Shown here piece after piece: positions 25,171 through 33,764 of a stretch of DNA of 46,884 nucleotides. The notes below the pieces were generated by a model. The model had not been told where the DNA came from and made no database searches. It saw nothing but the letters and a program-made list of their open reading frames with translations. Source of the stretch: Candidatus Korarchaeum sp. (GTDB taxonomy: Archaea > Korarchaeota > Korarchaeia > Korarchaeales > Korarchaeaceae). A program made the translations under genes and the position numbers. Numbering within the stretch: position 1 is the stretch's first letter; each line of letters starts with the position of its first letter. Location: contig JAJHQZ010000007.1 of assembly GCA_020833055.1 (NCBI GenBank), positions 1-46,884 of the forward strand, written 5' to 3'.

Positions 25171-26055
25171 TCATGAACCCCGGAGGATCCTAAATATGCC
25201 ATCTAAAGCTATGGCCAGGAATATAATGCCCTCAACTGGGCTCGCCACTTTGTACATCCTCCTCGCTTCCCCCCTGCTCGGGCTCCTAGCGTACCTTACC
25301 GAGTGTATGAGGAACCTGAGCGTTATCGGTAGTGAGAGGACTAAGAATATAGGACCGAGGGGACCGATGAGGAAGAGGAGCAGCTGAAGTATTATCATGA
25401 GTACATTTGAAGCCACTATAAGCTTGGAGGTCCTCTCTATACCCCAGACTACGGGGGCCATTGGGACTCTAGCGGTTGCGTAATCGTCCAGATAGTAGAT
25501 GGAGATGTACCATATGTGGGAGGGGATCCAGAGGATAGTGATGAGAGCTATCATGATCGCTTGGAGCTCTATCGATCCTCTAGCCGCAGCCCATCCAGCT
25601 AGGGAAGGAGCCGCTCCAGCGACCCCCCCGAAGATTATGGATAGAGGGGTGCGTCTCTTCGTCCACATCGTGTAGACGAGTATATCGAAGGCCATCCCCA
25701 GGGATGTAGAGAAGGCTGTCCACGGATTTATGAGGTAGGAGAGGCCAAGCCCGACGATGAAGAGGAGGAGGCCGAATGAGAGGGCTTCTACCCTGGAAAC
25801 CCTGCCTGAGGGGACTGGCCTATTCCTAGTCCTGGGCATCATAGCATCTATATCAGCATCTAGGGCCATGTTAACTGAGGTAGTGCCCGATATCGAGAGT
25901 AGCATGGCAGCTGTCAGGATCAGGAGTGCATCGAGCCTCACCCCCCCAGCACCCACGTATGTGAATATAGATGTCAAGAGGAGGAGGAACGTCTGCTTAG
26001 GCTTAGTGAGGCAGAGGAGATCTGATAACTTCACTTTAAAGGCTTCAACTTGCAT
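25171..26055 (-). CDS. ctaB: UbiA-family prenyltransferase, protoheme IX farnesyltransferase type
   Basis: About 294 residues and eight to nine membrane helices. The first Asp-rich motif is NMALDADIDAMMPRTRNRP (prenyl-diphosphate/Mg binding). The second region, TKRRTPLSIIFGGVAGAAPSLAGW, and YYLDDYATARVPMAP are the wording of CtaB (heme O synthase), which joins farnesyl to heme b. No terminal oxidase or heme A synthase lies in this window, so the product's use is unclear, and another aromatic substrate cannot be excluded. The start is ATG 26055 behind GAGGTGA; the frame opens at 26064. It lies 10 bp after a secreted protein gene. Confidence 0.85.
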   Translation of the reverse strand: MQVEAFKVKLSDLLCLTKPKQTFLLLLTSIFTYVGAGGVRLDALLILTAAMLLSISGTTSVNMALDADIDAMMPRTRNRPVPSGRVSRVEALSFGLLLFIVGLGLSYLINPWTAFSTSLGMAFDILVYTMWTKRRTPLSIIFGGVAGAAPSLAGWAAARGSIELQAIMIALITILWIPSHIWYISIYYLDDYATARVPMAPVVWGIERTSKLIVASNVLMIILQLLLFLIGPLGPIFLVLSLPITLRFLIHSVRYARSPSRGEARRMYKVASPVEGIIFLAIALDGIFRILRGS

Positions 26056-26065
26056 TATTCTCACC

Positions 26066-27145
26066 TCAAGGCCTATACTGATAGAGCTTGAGTACGGTAT
26101 CCGTCACGGGCACCCCCTCCAGGAACCTGTTATTGACCTCTATGACCCTCCCCCCGAAGGGTACGGATGGGTTCACGTACATCAACTGGAAGGGGGCCAG
26201 GGCTTCCCAACCCGGGTACCTCATCGCGTACTTTATCACTAGAACTGCCCTAATACTCTTATCACCTATCTGGTAGATCCTGCTCCTCCTCACAGGATTC
26301 CCAGCTATCTCGAACTCAGTCCTGTTCCCATAATCCTCCATCTTGAACGCGACATATACCTGAGTCCCTCCCAAGCCACTATCACCGCTCGGGCATCCCT
26401 CCACCTTACTCGAGACCTCACCATTCGTGAGCTGGACGAAGACGCACTTCTTAGGCCTGTTTAGCTCATCCACTACGTAGTAATCGATCGATGTGTAATT
26501 CACCCCCAAGTATATGTAGCTAGATTTGTAAGTGACGTTGAAGAAGTTGCTGCCATTCAAAGTGACTTTATTAGCCTTAATTACCTCGGATCCCCAGGGG
26601 ACTGAGTAAAATTCCATGGATTCGTTATCGTAGATCCATCTCTCAACGTAGTATATAGCGTAACTCCCGTCCCTGAAGTCGACTGGATAGCCCGCCCACC
26701 TCCAGAGCTTAGTGACCCTTATAGGATCCCTGAAGAAGTAAGGCACAGCTTCTCTCGTCTCCTGCCTCGTGTGGCCAGCTATAACTATTATATCCCTTCC
26801 ACCTTTGTATACCGAAATTAAGAAGGTCCTGGGCTCGTTTATCAAATTCGTGGCGTTCTCAGGTGGTATGTAATTTGAGGAGATCTCCCCTATCCCATCG
26901 TAAGCCTTGGGTCCTCCCAACAGTATTATGACATCGTAGTTCTCCAGAGCCCTCCGGAAATCCCTTGGCCCAAGTATATCGAATTGTACCCTGGATTCGC
27001 TCAAGAGACCGCCTAAGAATATAGCTGTAGGCTCATCAGCCTTATTGCTTATTATAGCGACATTAGGAGGTTTTTCAGCTAGGAGGGGCGCGAAGTCGAT
27101 CAGCAGGAGGATCAGCATGATTATAGAGCTCCTCATTTCTCCCAC
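26066..27145 (-). CDS. secreted protein of unknown function
   Basis: About 359 residues with an N-terminal signal peptide (IIMLILLLIDFAPLLAEKP) and no further membrane helix. The first 120 residues after cleavage look like an alpha/beta domain (VAIISNKADEPTAIFLGGLL, DVIILLGGPKAYDG), perhaps the cell-wall-binding/GATase-like type. The rest is beta-rich and aromatic with many glycosylation sites. A single Cys pair (KKCVFV, EGCPSG) could form a disulfide. GTG 27145 would be leaderless from the shared box at 27165-27175; ATG 27136 is the alternative. Co-transcription with the prenyltransferase is likely. Its role is unknown. Confidence 0.65.
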   Translation of the reverse strand: MGEMRSSIIMLILLLIDFAPLLAEKPPNVAIISNKADEPTAIFLGGLLSESRVQFDILGPRDFRRALENYDVIILLGGPKAYDGIGEISSNYIPPENATNLINEPRTFLISVYKGGRDIIVIAGHTRQETREAVPYFFRDPIRVTKLWRWAGYPVDFRDGSYAIYYVERWIYDNESMEFYSVPWGSEVIKANKVTLNGSNFFNVTYKSSYIYLGVNYTSIDYYVVDELNRPKKCVFVQLTNGEVSSKVEGCPSGDSGLGGTQVYVAFKMEDYGNRTEFEIAGNPVRRSRIYQIGDKSIRAVLVIKYAMRYPGWEALAPFQLMYVNPSVPFGGRVIEVNNRFLEGVPVTDTVLKLYQYRP

Positions 27146-27164
27146 ATTAGCGGGGTGAGGACAT

Positions 27165-27175
27165 GTTTAAAAAAC
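27165..27175. promoter_or_regulatory. near-palindromic TATA box shared by two divergent secreted-protein genes
   Basis: GTTTAAAAAAC is centred 25-26 nt from both ATG 27196 (plus strand) and GTG 27145 (minus strand). One element could direct leaderless transcription both ways, as at 7811-7820. Confidence 0.45.
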
Positions 27176-27195
27176 TTTCACAGTGAGTTAGGGGG

Positions 27196-28497
27196 ATGCG
27201 TGCTGCTAAGCTGATCCTCCTGCTGATCCTCCTCCCCACGATGGGACCCCAAGCCCTCCCATACTTCGAGATATCTAGGCTAGGTATTAACGCGAGGAAC
27301 TTCGCATTTAACAAAGATCTGATCGCTATTCAGAATGAGGAACTCCTCTTGATGGGGAAGCCCCTCAATATTAGTGGTTGCAAGCTATTAGGGGGGAGGG
27401 ATATATTCATACAGTGCGGGGGGAGCCTCTTAAAGTTACCAGAGCTCAGGGAAGTGGCTAGATGCGAGGGCTGCTCCTTCATCCCTTACTCGGAGGATCG
27501 TTACGCGATACTCAAGGACGGCCTCACACTGAGGATAGATGGCCGTGAGAGGAAATTCGATTTGAGGCCTAGAATTGCTAAGTGGTCGAGGGACGGGAAT
27601 TTCCTTTTGGTAGTTGATAGAGATGAAGCTATTCTCCTATCGGAGGACGGAATGTCGATCAGAGCGAGGTTGAACACTCAAATATTCGATGTAGATCTAT
27701 CTGGTAGGATAATGTGCGTAGCGACGAAGGATTGTGAGGTCTTCGCTTTCAGCGAGAGTGGAGTAGCTTGGACTAATAAGTTGTGCAGCTGCTGCATACC
27801 CTTGAAGCTGAGTTCATCGGATGGACTCTTCTTCGTGGCCCTGCAGGGGAAGGAAATAGCTGTACTCAATTCAGAGAGCGGGAGGGTCCTTCAGAGGATA
27901 GAGGTGCCCGGTTACTCGATATATTCCTTCGATGGAATCGTGGCCTCGCTGGATTCGAATGGCACACTGCACATATTCGCGGATCTATCTAAATTGAGGG
28001 TGGAGGGGAAGAGCTATGGGATATTGCTCAGCTGGGACATACCGGAATGGTTGAGGGGGGAGCTGAATTATGAGCTCAATGGGAGCTCCGGGAGAGTTGA
28101 AGTCTCGAGAGAATCCTTCATACCTGTAGGGAGTTCTGGGAGCTTCAAATTAAAGTTGAAGGATTTAAACGGCCTCGAGATTGAGAGGGATGTGAATTTG
28201 AGCGACTTGGAGGTTAAGCTCTCGCCTGATGGCTTAGTTGAGGTTAGAGGAGAGGGGAAGATCGGGATAAGCGCCCAGGGTAGGATCTACAATGGGACCA
28301 GAGCTAGTGTAGATACGGGCTTCCTCCCCTTCTATGAGGTAACGATCCTGAACTACGGGAAGCCCATCGCTACTTACAGATGTTACAACTCGAGGTTCAC
28401 AGTCATCTCATCTCTCTTAGCGATTCTCCTCATAGCGATAATCCTGAGAAAGTTTTTAGGAAAATGGCGTCAGCATAGCCTATGGATCTCGGTCTGA
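27196..28497 (+). CDS. secreted beta-propeller-like protein with C-terminal anchor
   Basis: A 433-residue protein with a signal peptide (LILLLILLPTMGPQALP), repeated beta segments over about 30-270 resembling propeller blades (NFLLVVDRDEAILLSEDG, IFDVDLSGRIMCVATKD), then an Ig-like beta region. It ends in a membrane helix (TVISSLLAILLIAIILRKFLG) and a basic tail. Paired cysteines (CGG, CEGCS, CSCC) suggest disulfides outside the cell. It overlaps the SDR gene by 16 bp, so they are co-transcribed although the functions look unrelated. No enzymatic motif is seen. Confidence 0.65.
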   Translation: MRAAKLILLLILLPTMGPQALPYFEISRLGINARNFAFNKDLIAIQNEELLLMGKPLNISGCKLLGGRDIFIQCGGSLLKLPELREVARCEGCSFIPYSEDRYAILKDGLTLRIDGRERKFDLRPRIAKWSRDGNFLLVVDRDEAILLSEDGMSIRARLNTQIFDVDLSGRIMCVATKDCEVFAFSESGVAWTNKLCSCCIPLKLSSSDGLFFVALQGKEIAVLNSESGRVLQRIEVPGYSIYSFDGIVASLDSNGTLHIFADLSKLRVEGKSYGILLSWDIPEWLRGELNYELNGSSGRVEVSRESFIPVGSSGSFKLKLKDLNGLEIERDVNLSDLEVKLSPDGLVEVRGEGKIGISAQGRIYNGTRASVDTGFLPFYEVTILNYGKPIATYRCYNSRFTVISSLLAILLIAIILRKFLGKWRQHSLWISV

Positions 28498-29261
28498 GGG
28501 GCAAGTCAGCTGTCGTAACTGGAGCTAGCTCCGGGATGGGGAAGGCATCAGCGATATCTCTCCTGAGGGAAGGTTCTAGGGTCCTAATATCCTCGAGAAG
28601 CGAGGAGAAACTCAAGAAAGCTGCTGAGGAGCTCTCAAGGTACGGGGAGGTTCACTTCAAGGCCTCGGATCTGAGGAAAGCTGAGGACATATCGGAGCTC
28701 TATGAGAGGGCTGAGGAGCTAGGAGGAGCTGATATATTAGTTATCAGCTATGGAGGTCCCAGGATAGCCAGATTCAGGGATCTGGATGATAAAGATTGGT
28801 ATGAAGCATTCGACTTGCTCGTGATGAGCTCAGTCAGGTTATCCAGGCTCTTCGGTTACAGGATGAAGGAGAGGGGATGGGGAAGGATAGTCCTAATAAC
28901 TTCAACGGCCGTGAAGGAGGTGAACATGAATATACCCCTATCCTCAGTCGTCAGGACGGGCCTAGCTGGCCTGATAAAGGTATTATCGAGGGAGCTAGCT
29001 CCGGAAGTCACGGTAAACGGGATCATGCCGGGCAGGATAATGACCGAGCGCCAGAGGGAGCTATTAGCTTTTAAAGCTGGGGAACTAGGCATAACTCTCG
29101 AGCGGATGGAGGAGGAAGCATCTAAGGAGATACCCCTGAGGAGGTTCGGTAAGCCAGAGGAAGTGGGGGATTTGATAGCGTTTCTGTGCAGTGAGAGGGC
29201 ATCTTATATATCCGGCGCCCTCATTCCAATAGATGGAGGGATGCTCACCGTTGTCGGATAG
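28482..29261 (+). CDS. short-chain dehydrogenase/reductase, atypical (lacks Tyr-Lys pair)
   Basis: 259 residues of Rossmann-fold SDR. The nucleotide motif TGASSGMG (about 14-21) and the C-terminal GRIMTERQ, FLCSERASYISGALIPIDGG are typical. The active site is not: after ITSTAV the expected YxxxK is replaced by PLSSVVRTG, so Tyr and Lys are both gone. A known SDR subgroup has this Ser/Arg form; its chemistry is not settled. The last codons (Val-Gly-stop) come from the IS-end repeat starting at 29248, so an insertion has set the C-terminus. Length loss seems small because IDGG is normally near the end. Confidence 0.85.
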   Translation: MDLGLRGKSAVVTGASSGMGKASAISLLREGSRVLISSRSEEKLKKAAEELSRYGEVHFKASDLRKAEDISELYERAEELGGADILVISYGGPRIARFRDLDDKDWYEAFDLLVMSSVRLSRLFGYRMKERGWGRIVLITSTAVKEVNMNIPLSSVVRTGLAGLIKVLSRELAPEVTVNGIMPGRIMTERQRELLAFKAGELGITLERMEEEASKEIPLRRFGKPEEVGDLIAFLCSERASYISGALIPIDGGMLTVVG

Positions 29262-29279
29262 TTTAACTATCCGTTCCAC
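29248..29279. repeat. IS-end hairpin repeat, copy 1
   Basis: CCGTTGTCGGATAGTT and AACTATCCGTTCCAC surround a one-base centre. The same two blocks recur at 30691-30731 with a longer loop. It adjoins a TnpB remnant on the minus strand, in the place of the element's right end. Confidence 0.7.
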
Positions 29280-29460
29280 CTCAGCCTCGGCTTCTGTGTC
29301 TTTCAGGGGCAACAGTTCCTCTCATCCTGAGCATGCCCGCTATTATGCCTATCATTTTCGTGACCGCAACGCGGGCATCTCAGCAGCCTATTCCCATTCG
29401 GAGCTAACCTTCCCCCACATACCGGGCACAGGCTTTAGTTCCTCCGCGATCTACGTACAT
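29262..29460 (-). pseudogene. tnpB: decayed tnpB (IS605-type) 3' fragment
   Basis: The minus strand at 29431-29303 encodes CPVCGGRLAPNG then RLLRCPRCGHENDR: the four-cysteine zinc ribbon and DR of TnpB proteins, the RNA-guided nucleases of IS200/IS605 elements. The frame then shifts: a neighbouring frame continues with IIAGMLRMRGTVAPE, the usual TnpB C-terminus. A stop codon lies just before the ribbon. Nothing of the RuvC core remains, so it is a dead fragment. It is followed by the hairpin repeat at 29248-29279, the element's right end. Confidence 0.8.
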
Positions 29461-29519
29461 AGGAGTTATAAGTTAACTTTTTTGGGAACTGCTGACGTAC
29501 TCTCATCTGAGGTGATCTT

Positions 29520-30542
29520 ATGGATTTGAAGCTCCTGGAGAGGCTTTCCCTAGCATCTGCTCCGCCAGGTTTTGAGGATGAGATCAGGGAGATCTTGAAG
29601 GAGGAGCTAGAGGGCAGAGTAGATGAGCTCCAAGAGGACGGGTTCGGGAACTTATACGCTGTGAAGGGGAGCGGGAGGAAAGTGATGTTCGCGGCTCATA
29701 TGGATGAAGTGGCCATGATGGTGAGGCATATAGATGAGAGGGGCTTCCTCAGAGTAGTAGCCCTTGGAGGCCTCAGCCCATCGCAATTAGTCGCTCAGAG
29801 GGTAGTTGTTCACGGGAAAGTGAAGCTCAGGGGAATAGTGGGCACTCTTCCAGCTCACATGGGTGAGGAGAAGATCCCTAAGATGGATGAGCTTTACGTG
29901 GATGTGGGTGCTTCCAGCGGAGAGGAGGCTAGGAGCCTCGGGATAAGGCCGGGCACTCTGATAACCTTCGATTCTCCGTTCATATATCAACCCGAGACAG
30001 GATCTGTAATTGGGAAGGCATTGGACGATAGATTAGGATGCTTCCTGCTCGCTGAGGCATTGAAGAGCGTGGAACCTGGTGAAAAAATATATGCTGTTTT
30101 CACTTGCGAGGAGGAGAGGGGGCTCAGGGGCGCCCAAGTAGCGGCCAATAGAGTGAGGCCAGACCTTGCATTCGTCTTGGAGGGTACTATAGCATCGGAT
30201 GTACCCGAGGTCCAGGAGTACAACTATATAACTCAACTGGGGAAGGGGCCGGCGATAAGGGTGATGGATAGGGGATTGATAGTCAAGGGATGGCTACTAG
30301 AATCGATTATAGCTAGAGCTGAAGGATTAGGGATCCCCTACCAGCTCCAGCTATCCCCGGTGAGCAGCACGGATGCCGCGACTATAAGCTTGAGCGGTGA
30401 TGGGGTAGCTGTAGGAGTGATCTCAGTCCCGGCCAGGTATATACACTCGCCTCAAGCCCTAGCTAAAGTCAGCGATATAGAGAACTCTCTGAAGCTAGTC
30501 AAGAGCCTCATGGAGGATCCCCCGAGGAAGCGAATACAGTAA
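29520..30542 (+). CDS. M42-family aminopeptidase (TET/FrvX type)
   Basis: A 340-residue cytoplasmic metallo-aminopeptidase, of the kind that forms hollow tetrahedral dodecamers and trims peptides from the proteasome. Metal and catalytic motifs are complete: AAHMDEVAMMV (His-Asp), GKALDDRLGC (bridging Asp), CEEERGLRGA (Glu-Glu), VLEGTIASDVPE (Asp region) and PARYIHSP (last His). GAGGTGATC precedes ATG 29520. The TnpB scar lies just upstream, so its promoter may lie in or beside insertion-derived sequence (GTTATAAGTTAAC at about 29464-29476 is TATA-like). Confidence 0.93.
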   Translation: MDLKLLERLSLASAPPGFEDEIREILKEELEGRVDELQEDGFGNLYAVKGSGRKVMFAAHMDEVAMMVRHIDERGFLRVVALGGLSPSQLVAQRVVVHGKVKLRGIVGTLPAHMGEEKIPKMDELYVDVGASSGEEARSLGIRPGTLITFDSPFIYQPETGSVIGKALDDRLGCFLLAEALKSVEPGEKIYAVFTCEEERGLRGAQVAANRVRPDLAFVLEGTIASDVPEVQEYNYITQLGKGPAIRVMDRGLIVKGWLLESIIARAEGLGIPYQLQLSPVSSTDAATISLSGDGVAVGVISVPARYIHSPQALAKVSDIENSLKLVKSLMEDPPRKRIQ

Positions 30543-30572
30543 AATTTTTCAATTATCCCCTCGCAATTTTAG

Positions 30573-31116
30573 ATGCATCCCTTCATGACTTACGATAGCG
30601 TCATCACCTCTGAACATTATCTAGCATCTACTGTAGCGGCTGAAGTCCTGAGAGATGGGGGAAATGCCGTAGATGCATCTGTAGTAGCCTCCGTTGTCGG
30701 ATAGTTATCACTTAATAACTATCCGTTCCACATCGATAGATAGTTATCACTATAATTATCAGATAACGCTTAACTGCAGGGCATCGAGCTTCTCATTGAA
30801 AGAAGATCATGTGAACAGGCTCGAACCTGGAAAGAGGACTTTACACACGCTATCCTCCCTTATCTTTGAGTTAGATGATGATTGGTATGTCATAGGAACT
30901 TCTGGTGGTCATTACAGGCCTCAGATACACTGGTGGCTATCTACGAACATATTCAAATTCGGCATGGACCTGAGGGAAGCCTTAGACTTTCCTAGGGCTT
31001 ATTTCGATCTCTCAAAGGGGATTCTAGTCGCTGAGGAGGGGCTCGAGATTGGGAGCGGTGTGAAGGTGGATGTGAGGAGGTATCCATCGAGGCTCGGCGT
31101 GGCCGCTCTCACTTGA
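30573..31116 (+). pseudogene. gamma-glutamyltransferase-like gene, gutted by deletion and an IS scar
   Basis: The first 41 codons encode a GGT N-terminus (ASTVAAEVLRDGGNAVDASV), then hit a stop from the repeat (TAG 30702-30704). From about 30785 a frame resumes with a GGT C-terminus: NRLEPGKRTLHTLSS, GTSGGHYRPQIHWW, FGMDLREALDFPRAYFD. Between them about 85 bp of repeat-derived sequence replaces the roughly 300 residues that hold the autocatalytic Thr. The product cannot be an active Ntn hydrolase. The ORF across 30694-31116 is the broken 3' end, not a gene of its own. It follows the M42 gene by 30 bp. Confidence 0.85.
30691..30778. mobile_element. IS605-type end remnant (PATE-like) with hairpin repeat, copy 2
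   Basis: It begins with the same CCGTTGTCGGATAGTT block as at 29248 and includes the stem GGATAGTTAT - CACTTA - ATAACTATCC (30699-30724) followed by CGTTCCAC. The 12-mer GATAGTTATCAC occurs again at 30739-30750, followed by imperfect inverted copies. No coding sequence is left. It resembles a palindrome-associated element made of the ends of an IS605-type transposon, lodged in the GGT gene. The outer right limit is approximate, set where GGT homology resumes. Confidence 0.65.
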
Positions 31117-31170
31117 TGGATTGAGGATAGGCTGCGCTGATTTGAGAGGAGACGGCAGTTGCTCGGGCAT

Positions 31171-32322
31171 CTAGACTGAGAGTATTGCTGAAAGCATTAC
31201 TGTCGTGATAGTGTCAGTCATAGTGGTCTCCAGGGGTATTATGAAGTTATCCGGATTAAGCCCCTTCCTGAAAGCTACTATCGCCAGGGAGAAGGTGAAT
31301 AAGGATATTAGGGGGAAGAGGATCGAGTAGACTAGCAGGGGTATAGCGAATGACCTCATGCTCCCTCCCACTGAGAAGCCTATGATAGCGTATAGGAAGT
31401 AGTATATGAGACCAGCGATCCATATCTGAGCTAACTCATTAATTCTAGATGCTATCTTGCTGAGGGAAGGTTCCATCAAACCGGTGAATAACTTAGTAGT
31501 TGAGGTAGATCCGAATATAGCGCCGCAATCACCCAAGGTATCTATTATCGCCGGATATATCGTTAGGATCCCGGGAGTTTCCTCTATCCTCTTCCTAGCC
31601 GAGGAGAGTGAGAACCCCGAGATGCTGGATATTAGAGTCACAGAGGCCACTGTAGGGAAAGACTCCCTGATGGTCCTCCTGAACTCCTCCTCCCTAGAGA
31701 AGATCGCTATCACTAAGAGAGTGAATATAACGGTGGCTGATGCTATTATATGATTGATGATCGAGGGGCCGAAAGCTATTGTGAGGGCTATGATGTAGGA
31801 GATAGTCGCCCATATATCAGCTACCGTGGATGATATCGGATAAACCACGGCATCGGGATCCAGACCCCTCTTGAAGGATTCATGGCCAGCTAATGATGTG
31901 GCAGGCACTATCAAAATAATAGCTATGGTCTGCGAGGATATCGCTGTGGATAAGATGATTGGAAGCTCCTCTAAAGTAGCTCCGGAGAATATGAAGGCGA
32001 GTGATCCCATGAGGAGGCTCATTAATAGGGAGAGCGTCACCATCGATGCCAATATCGAGTAATAATATTTAGTGTTCCCCCTGAAAGTGAGCTTCACGGT
32101 CCCCAGGTGGAGGCCAGTGCTTATCCTGGCCGCCTCTATCCCGTTCAAAGCCCCTCTGCCAGTGAGGACTATCGGATAGAGGGCTATGCTCCAACCGGTC
32201 CTCAGAGCGAGCCCGGAAAAACTCTCCAGGAGGCCTCCGGCTATGAGTCCGCCCATATCGAAGCTCAGTGAGAACATGGAGTCCCTGAGTATCTGGAACT
32301 TTCTCTCCCGATCTTTGAGCAT
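31171..32322 (-). CDS. MgtE/SLC41-type divalent cation transporter, duplicated membrane domain
   Basis: About 383 residues, with two copies of the MgtE membrane domain (PF01769 type). Copy 1 has LTGRGALNGIEAARISTGLHLG and LDPDAVVYPISSTVADIW. Copy 2 has IIDTLGDCGAIFGSTSTTKLFTGL and LNPDNFIIPLETTMTDTITT. The paired PxxxTxxD-like ends are the conserved pore elements of these Mg2+ channels. The N-terminal cytoplasmic CBS regulatory domain of bacterial MgtE is absent. ATG 32322 is chosen (GGTGAT ahead, TATA-like GTTATAAC at 32383-32390); GTG 32334 and ATG 32331 are in frame. Confidence 0.85.
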   Translation of the reverse strand: MLKDRERKFQILRDSMFSLSFDMGGLIAGGLLESFSGLALRTGWSIALYPIVLTGRGALNGIEAARISTGLHLGTVKLTFRGNTKYYYSILASMVTLSLLMSLLMGSLAFIFSGATLEELPIILSTAISSQTIAIILIVPATSLAGHESFKRGLDPDAVVYPISSTVADIWATISYIIALTIAFGPSIINHIIASATVIFTLLVIAIFSREEEFRRTIRESFPTVASVTLISSISGFSLSSARKRIEETPGILTIYPAIIDTLGDCGAIFGSTSTTKLFTGLMEPSLSKIASRINELAQIWIAGLIYYFLYAIIGFSVGGSMRSFAIPLLVYSILFPLISLFTFSLAIVAFRKGLNPDNFIIPLETTMTDTITTVMLSAILSV

Positions 32323-32471
32323 CGGAGTCATCACCTTCCATCTTCGACCCTCCTCAACTCCCGGGGTTACTCCGCTGGGGGTTATAACACTTTCCCCCTC
32401 ATTCTTCTAAGTAAACCCCTCTTAAGTGCTGGGGCATGAGTCATTATATTTTATTGACCCCCAATTAGCCG

Positions 32472-33764
32472 ATGCAGGAGGACATGTTGAGGAGATTGGA
32501 TTCCTCTCTCATGACGAACTTATTTAAGACGCATAGGATCGTGGTAAAAAAGGCGAAAGGCATTTATGTGGAGGACGTTGATGGGAAAAGATATATGGAT
32601 TTCATGACAGTGATAACCACAGCTTATCTAGGCCATAACCCGGATTACCTCGTTGAAGCGATAAAGGAAGCAGCTGAGAACCTCATAGCGGGGGGCTCCT
32701 ACGTCTACTACTCCGAGTACTTACTTAGGGCATCCGAGAAGCTCCTCTCCCTCTTCCCGAGGGAGCTAAATAGAGTGGCATTCAAGCCCGGAGGAGGTGA
32801 AGCAGTAGAGCTTGCTTTGAAGCTCGCTAAGAAGTTCACGAAGAGGCAGGAAGTTTTATTGACAATGGGATCCTACCACGGGAGGACCTCGGGGACTCTA
32901 ACATTCCATGGATCTAGGAAGAAGGAGTTCGCCCCATTAATCCCTGGAATGAGCTATGTACCGTATCCTTACTGCTATAGATGTCCAGTGAAGGCAGATA
33001 GTTGCGAGAGCTGCTCTGATTCCATCTTACAATTGATAGATTACTATCTGAAGTTCTCAGGGAATAGGGATTATGCAGCTCTCATAATAGAGCCAATACA
33101 GGGAGTTGGTGGGATAATCTACCCTGAGGATGGCTTCTTTCCTAAACTGGCCTCTATACTGAGGGAGAACAACTCCCTCCTGATATTCGATGAGATACAG
33201 ACCGGGATGGGGAGGACCGGAACTACTTGGAGGTTCGAGGCCCTTAACGTAGTCCCAGATATAGTCGTAGTGGCGAAGGGGATGACTGGGGGCCTGCCTT
33301 TAGCTGCTGTGGTGACGAGAGAGGAGATAGCAGCTTCTATGGAGCCCGGGGATGAGCACTCTACTTATGCAGCTCCACCATTAGTTATGGCTGCGGCAGA
33401 TGCTACTCTATCATATTTCATCGAGAATAAGGAAGCTATACTCAGGAACGTGAGGGAAGTCGGTGACTACGCTCTTAAGCTCCTCAATGAGCTGAAAGAG
33501 AGGAGGAAATTTGTTGGGGATGTTAGGGGGAAGGGACTCATGCTGGGAATAGAATTGGTCAAGGATAAGGAGAGCAAAAAGCCAGCTAGGGAGGAGACAG
33601 CTCAGCTCTGCTTCGATAAAGCTCTGAAGAGGGGATTATTACTCGCGACTAGCGGTTGGTATGGGAACGTCGTGAGGTTCGCGCCCCCTCTCACCGTGAG
33701 CAAGGAGGAGGTCGAGAGGGCCGTCCAGATAATAGATGAGAGCTTGGGGGAGATAGAGGGTTGA
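32472..33764 (+). CDS. class III aminotransferase (4-aminobutyrate/omega-amino acid or racemase type)
   Basis: A 430-residue PLP fold-type I enzyme. ADVDG-like start (VEDVDGKRYMDF), cofactor phosphate site GGGEAVELALK, SYHGRTSGTL, FDEIQTGMGRTG (PLP Asp), and AKGMTGGLPLAAV with the Schiff-base lysine. An inserted cysteine set PYCYRCPVKADSCESC (about 173-188) is typical of archaeal members of this group. Those include both GABA/ornithine aminotransferases and amino-acid racemases, so the reaction cannot be assigned. A T-rich box at about 32446-32455 fits a leaderless ATG 32472. Confidence 0.9.
   Translation: MQEDMLRRLDSSLMTNLFKTHRIVVKKAKGIYVEDVDGKRYMDFMTVITTAYLGHNPDYLVEAIKEAAENLIAGGSYVYYSEYLLRASEKLLSLFPRELNRVAFKPGGGEAVELALKLAKKFTKRQEVLLTMGSYHGRTSGTLTFHGSRKKEFAPLIPGMSYVPYPYCYRCPVKADSCESCSDSILQLIDYYLKFSGNRDYAALIIEPIQGVGGIIYPEDGFFPKLASILRENNSLLIFDEIQTGMGRTGTTWRFEALNVVPDIVVVAKGMTGGLPLAAVVTREEIAASMEPGDEHSTYAAPPLVMAAADATLSYFIENKEAILRNVREVGDYALKLLNELKERRKFVGDVRGKGLMLGIELVKDKESKKPAREETAQLCFDKALKRGLLLATSGWYGNVVRFAPPLTVSKEEVERAVQIIDESLGEIEG

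Noticed and set aside
29085-29312. 75-codon minus-strand frame over the SDR end
   Set aside because: It runs mostly antisense to the SDR gene. Only its start overlaps the tnpB remnant, in a frame that does not continue the zinc ribbon.
29248-30778. CRISPR-like array, because two hairpin repeats with shared blocks occur
   Set aside because: Only two copies, 1.4 kb apart, with different loop lengths and a tnpB fragment next to one; they fit IS ends.
30694-31116. 140-codon frame as an independent gene
   Set aside because: Its first 30 codons are translated repeat DNA, and the rest is the C-terminal fragment of a GGT gene, so it is annotated as part of the pseudogene.
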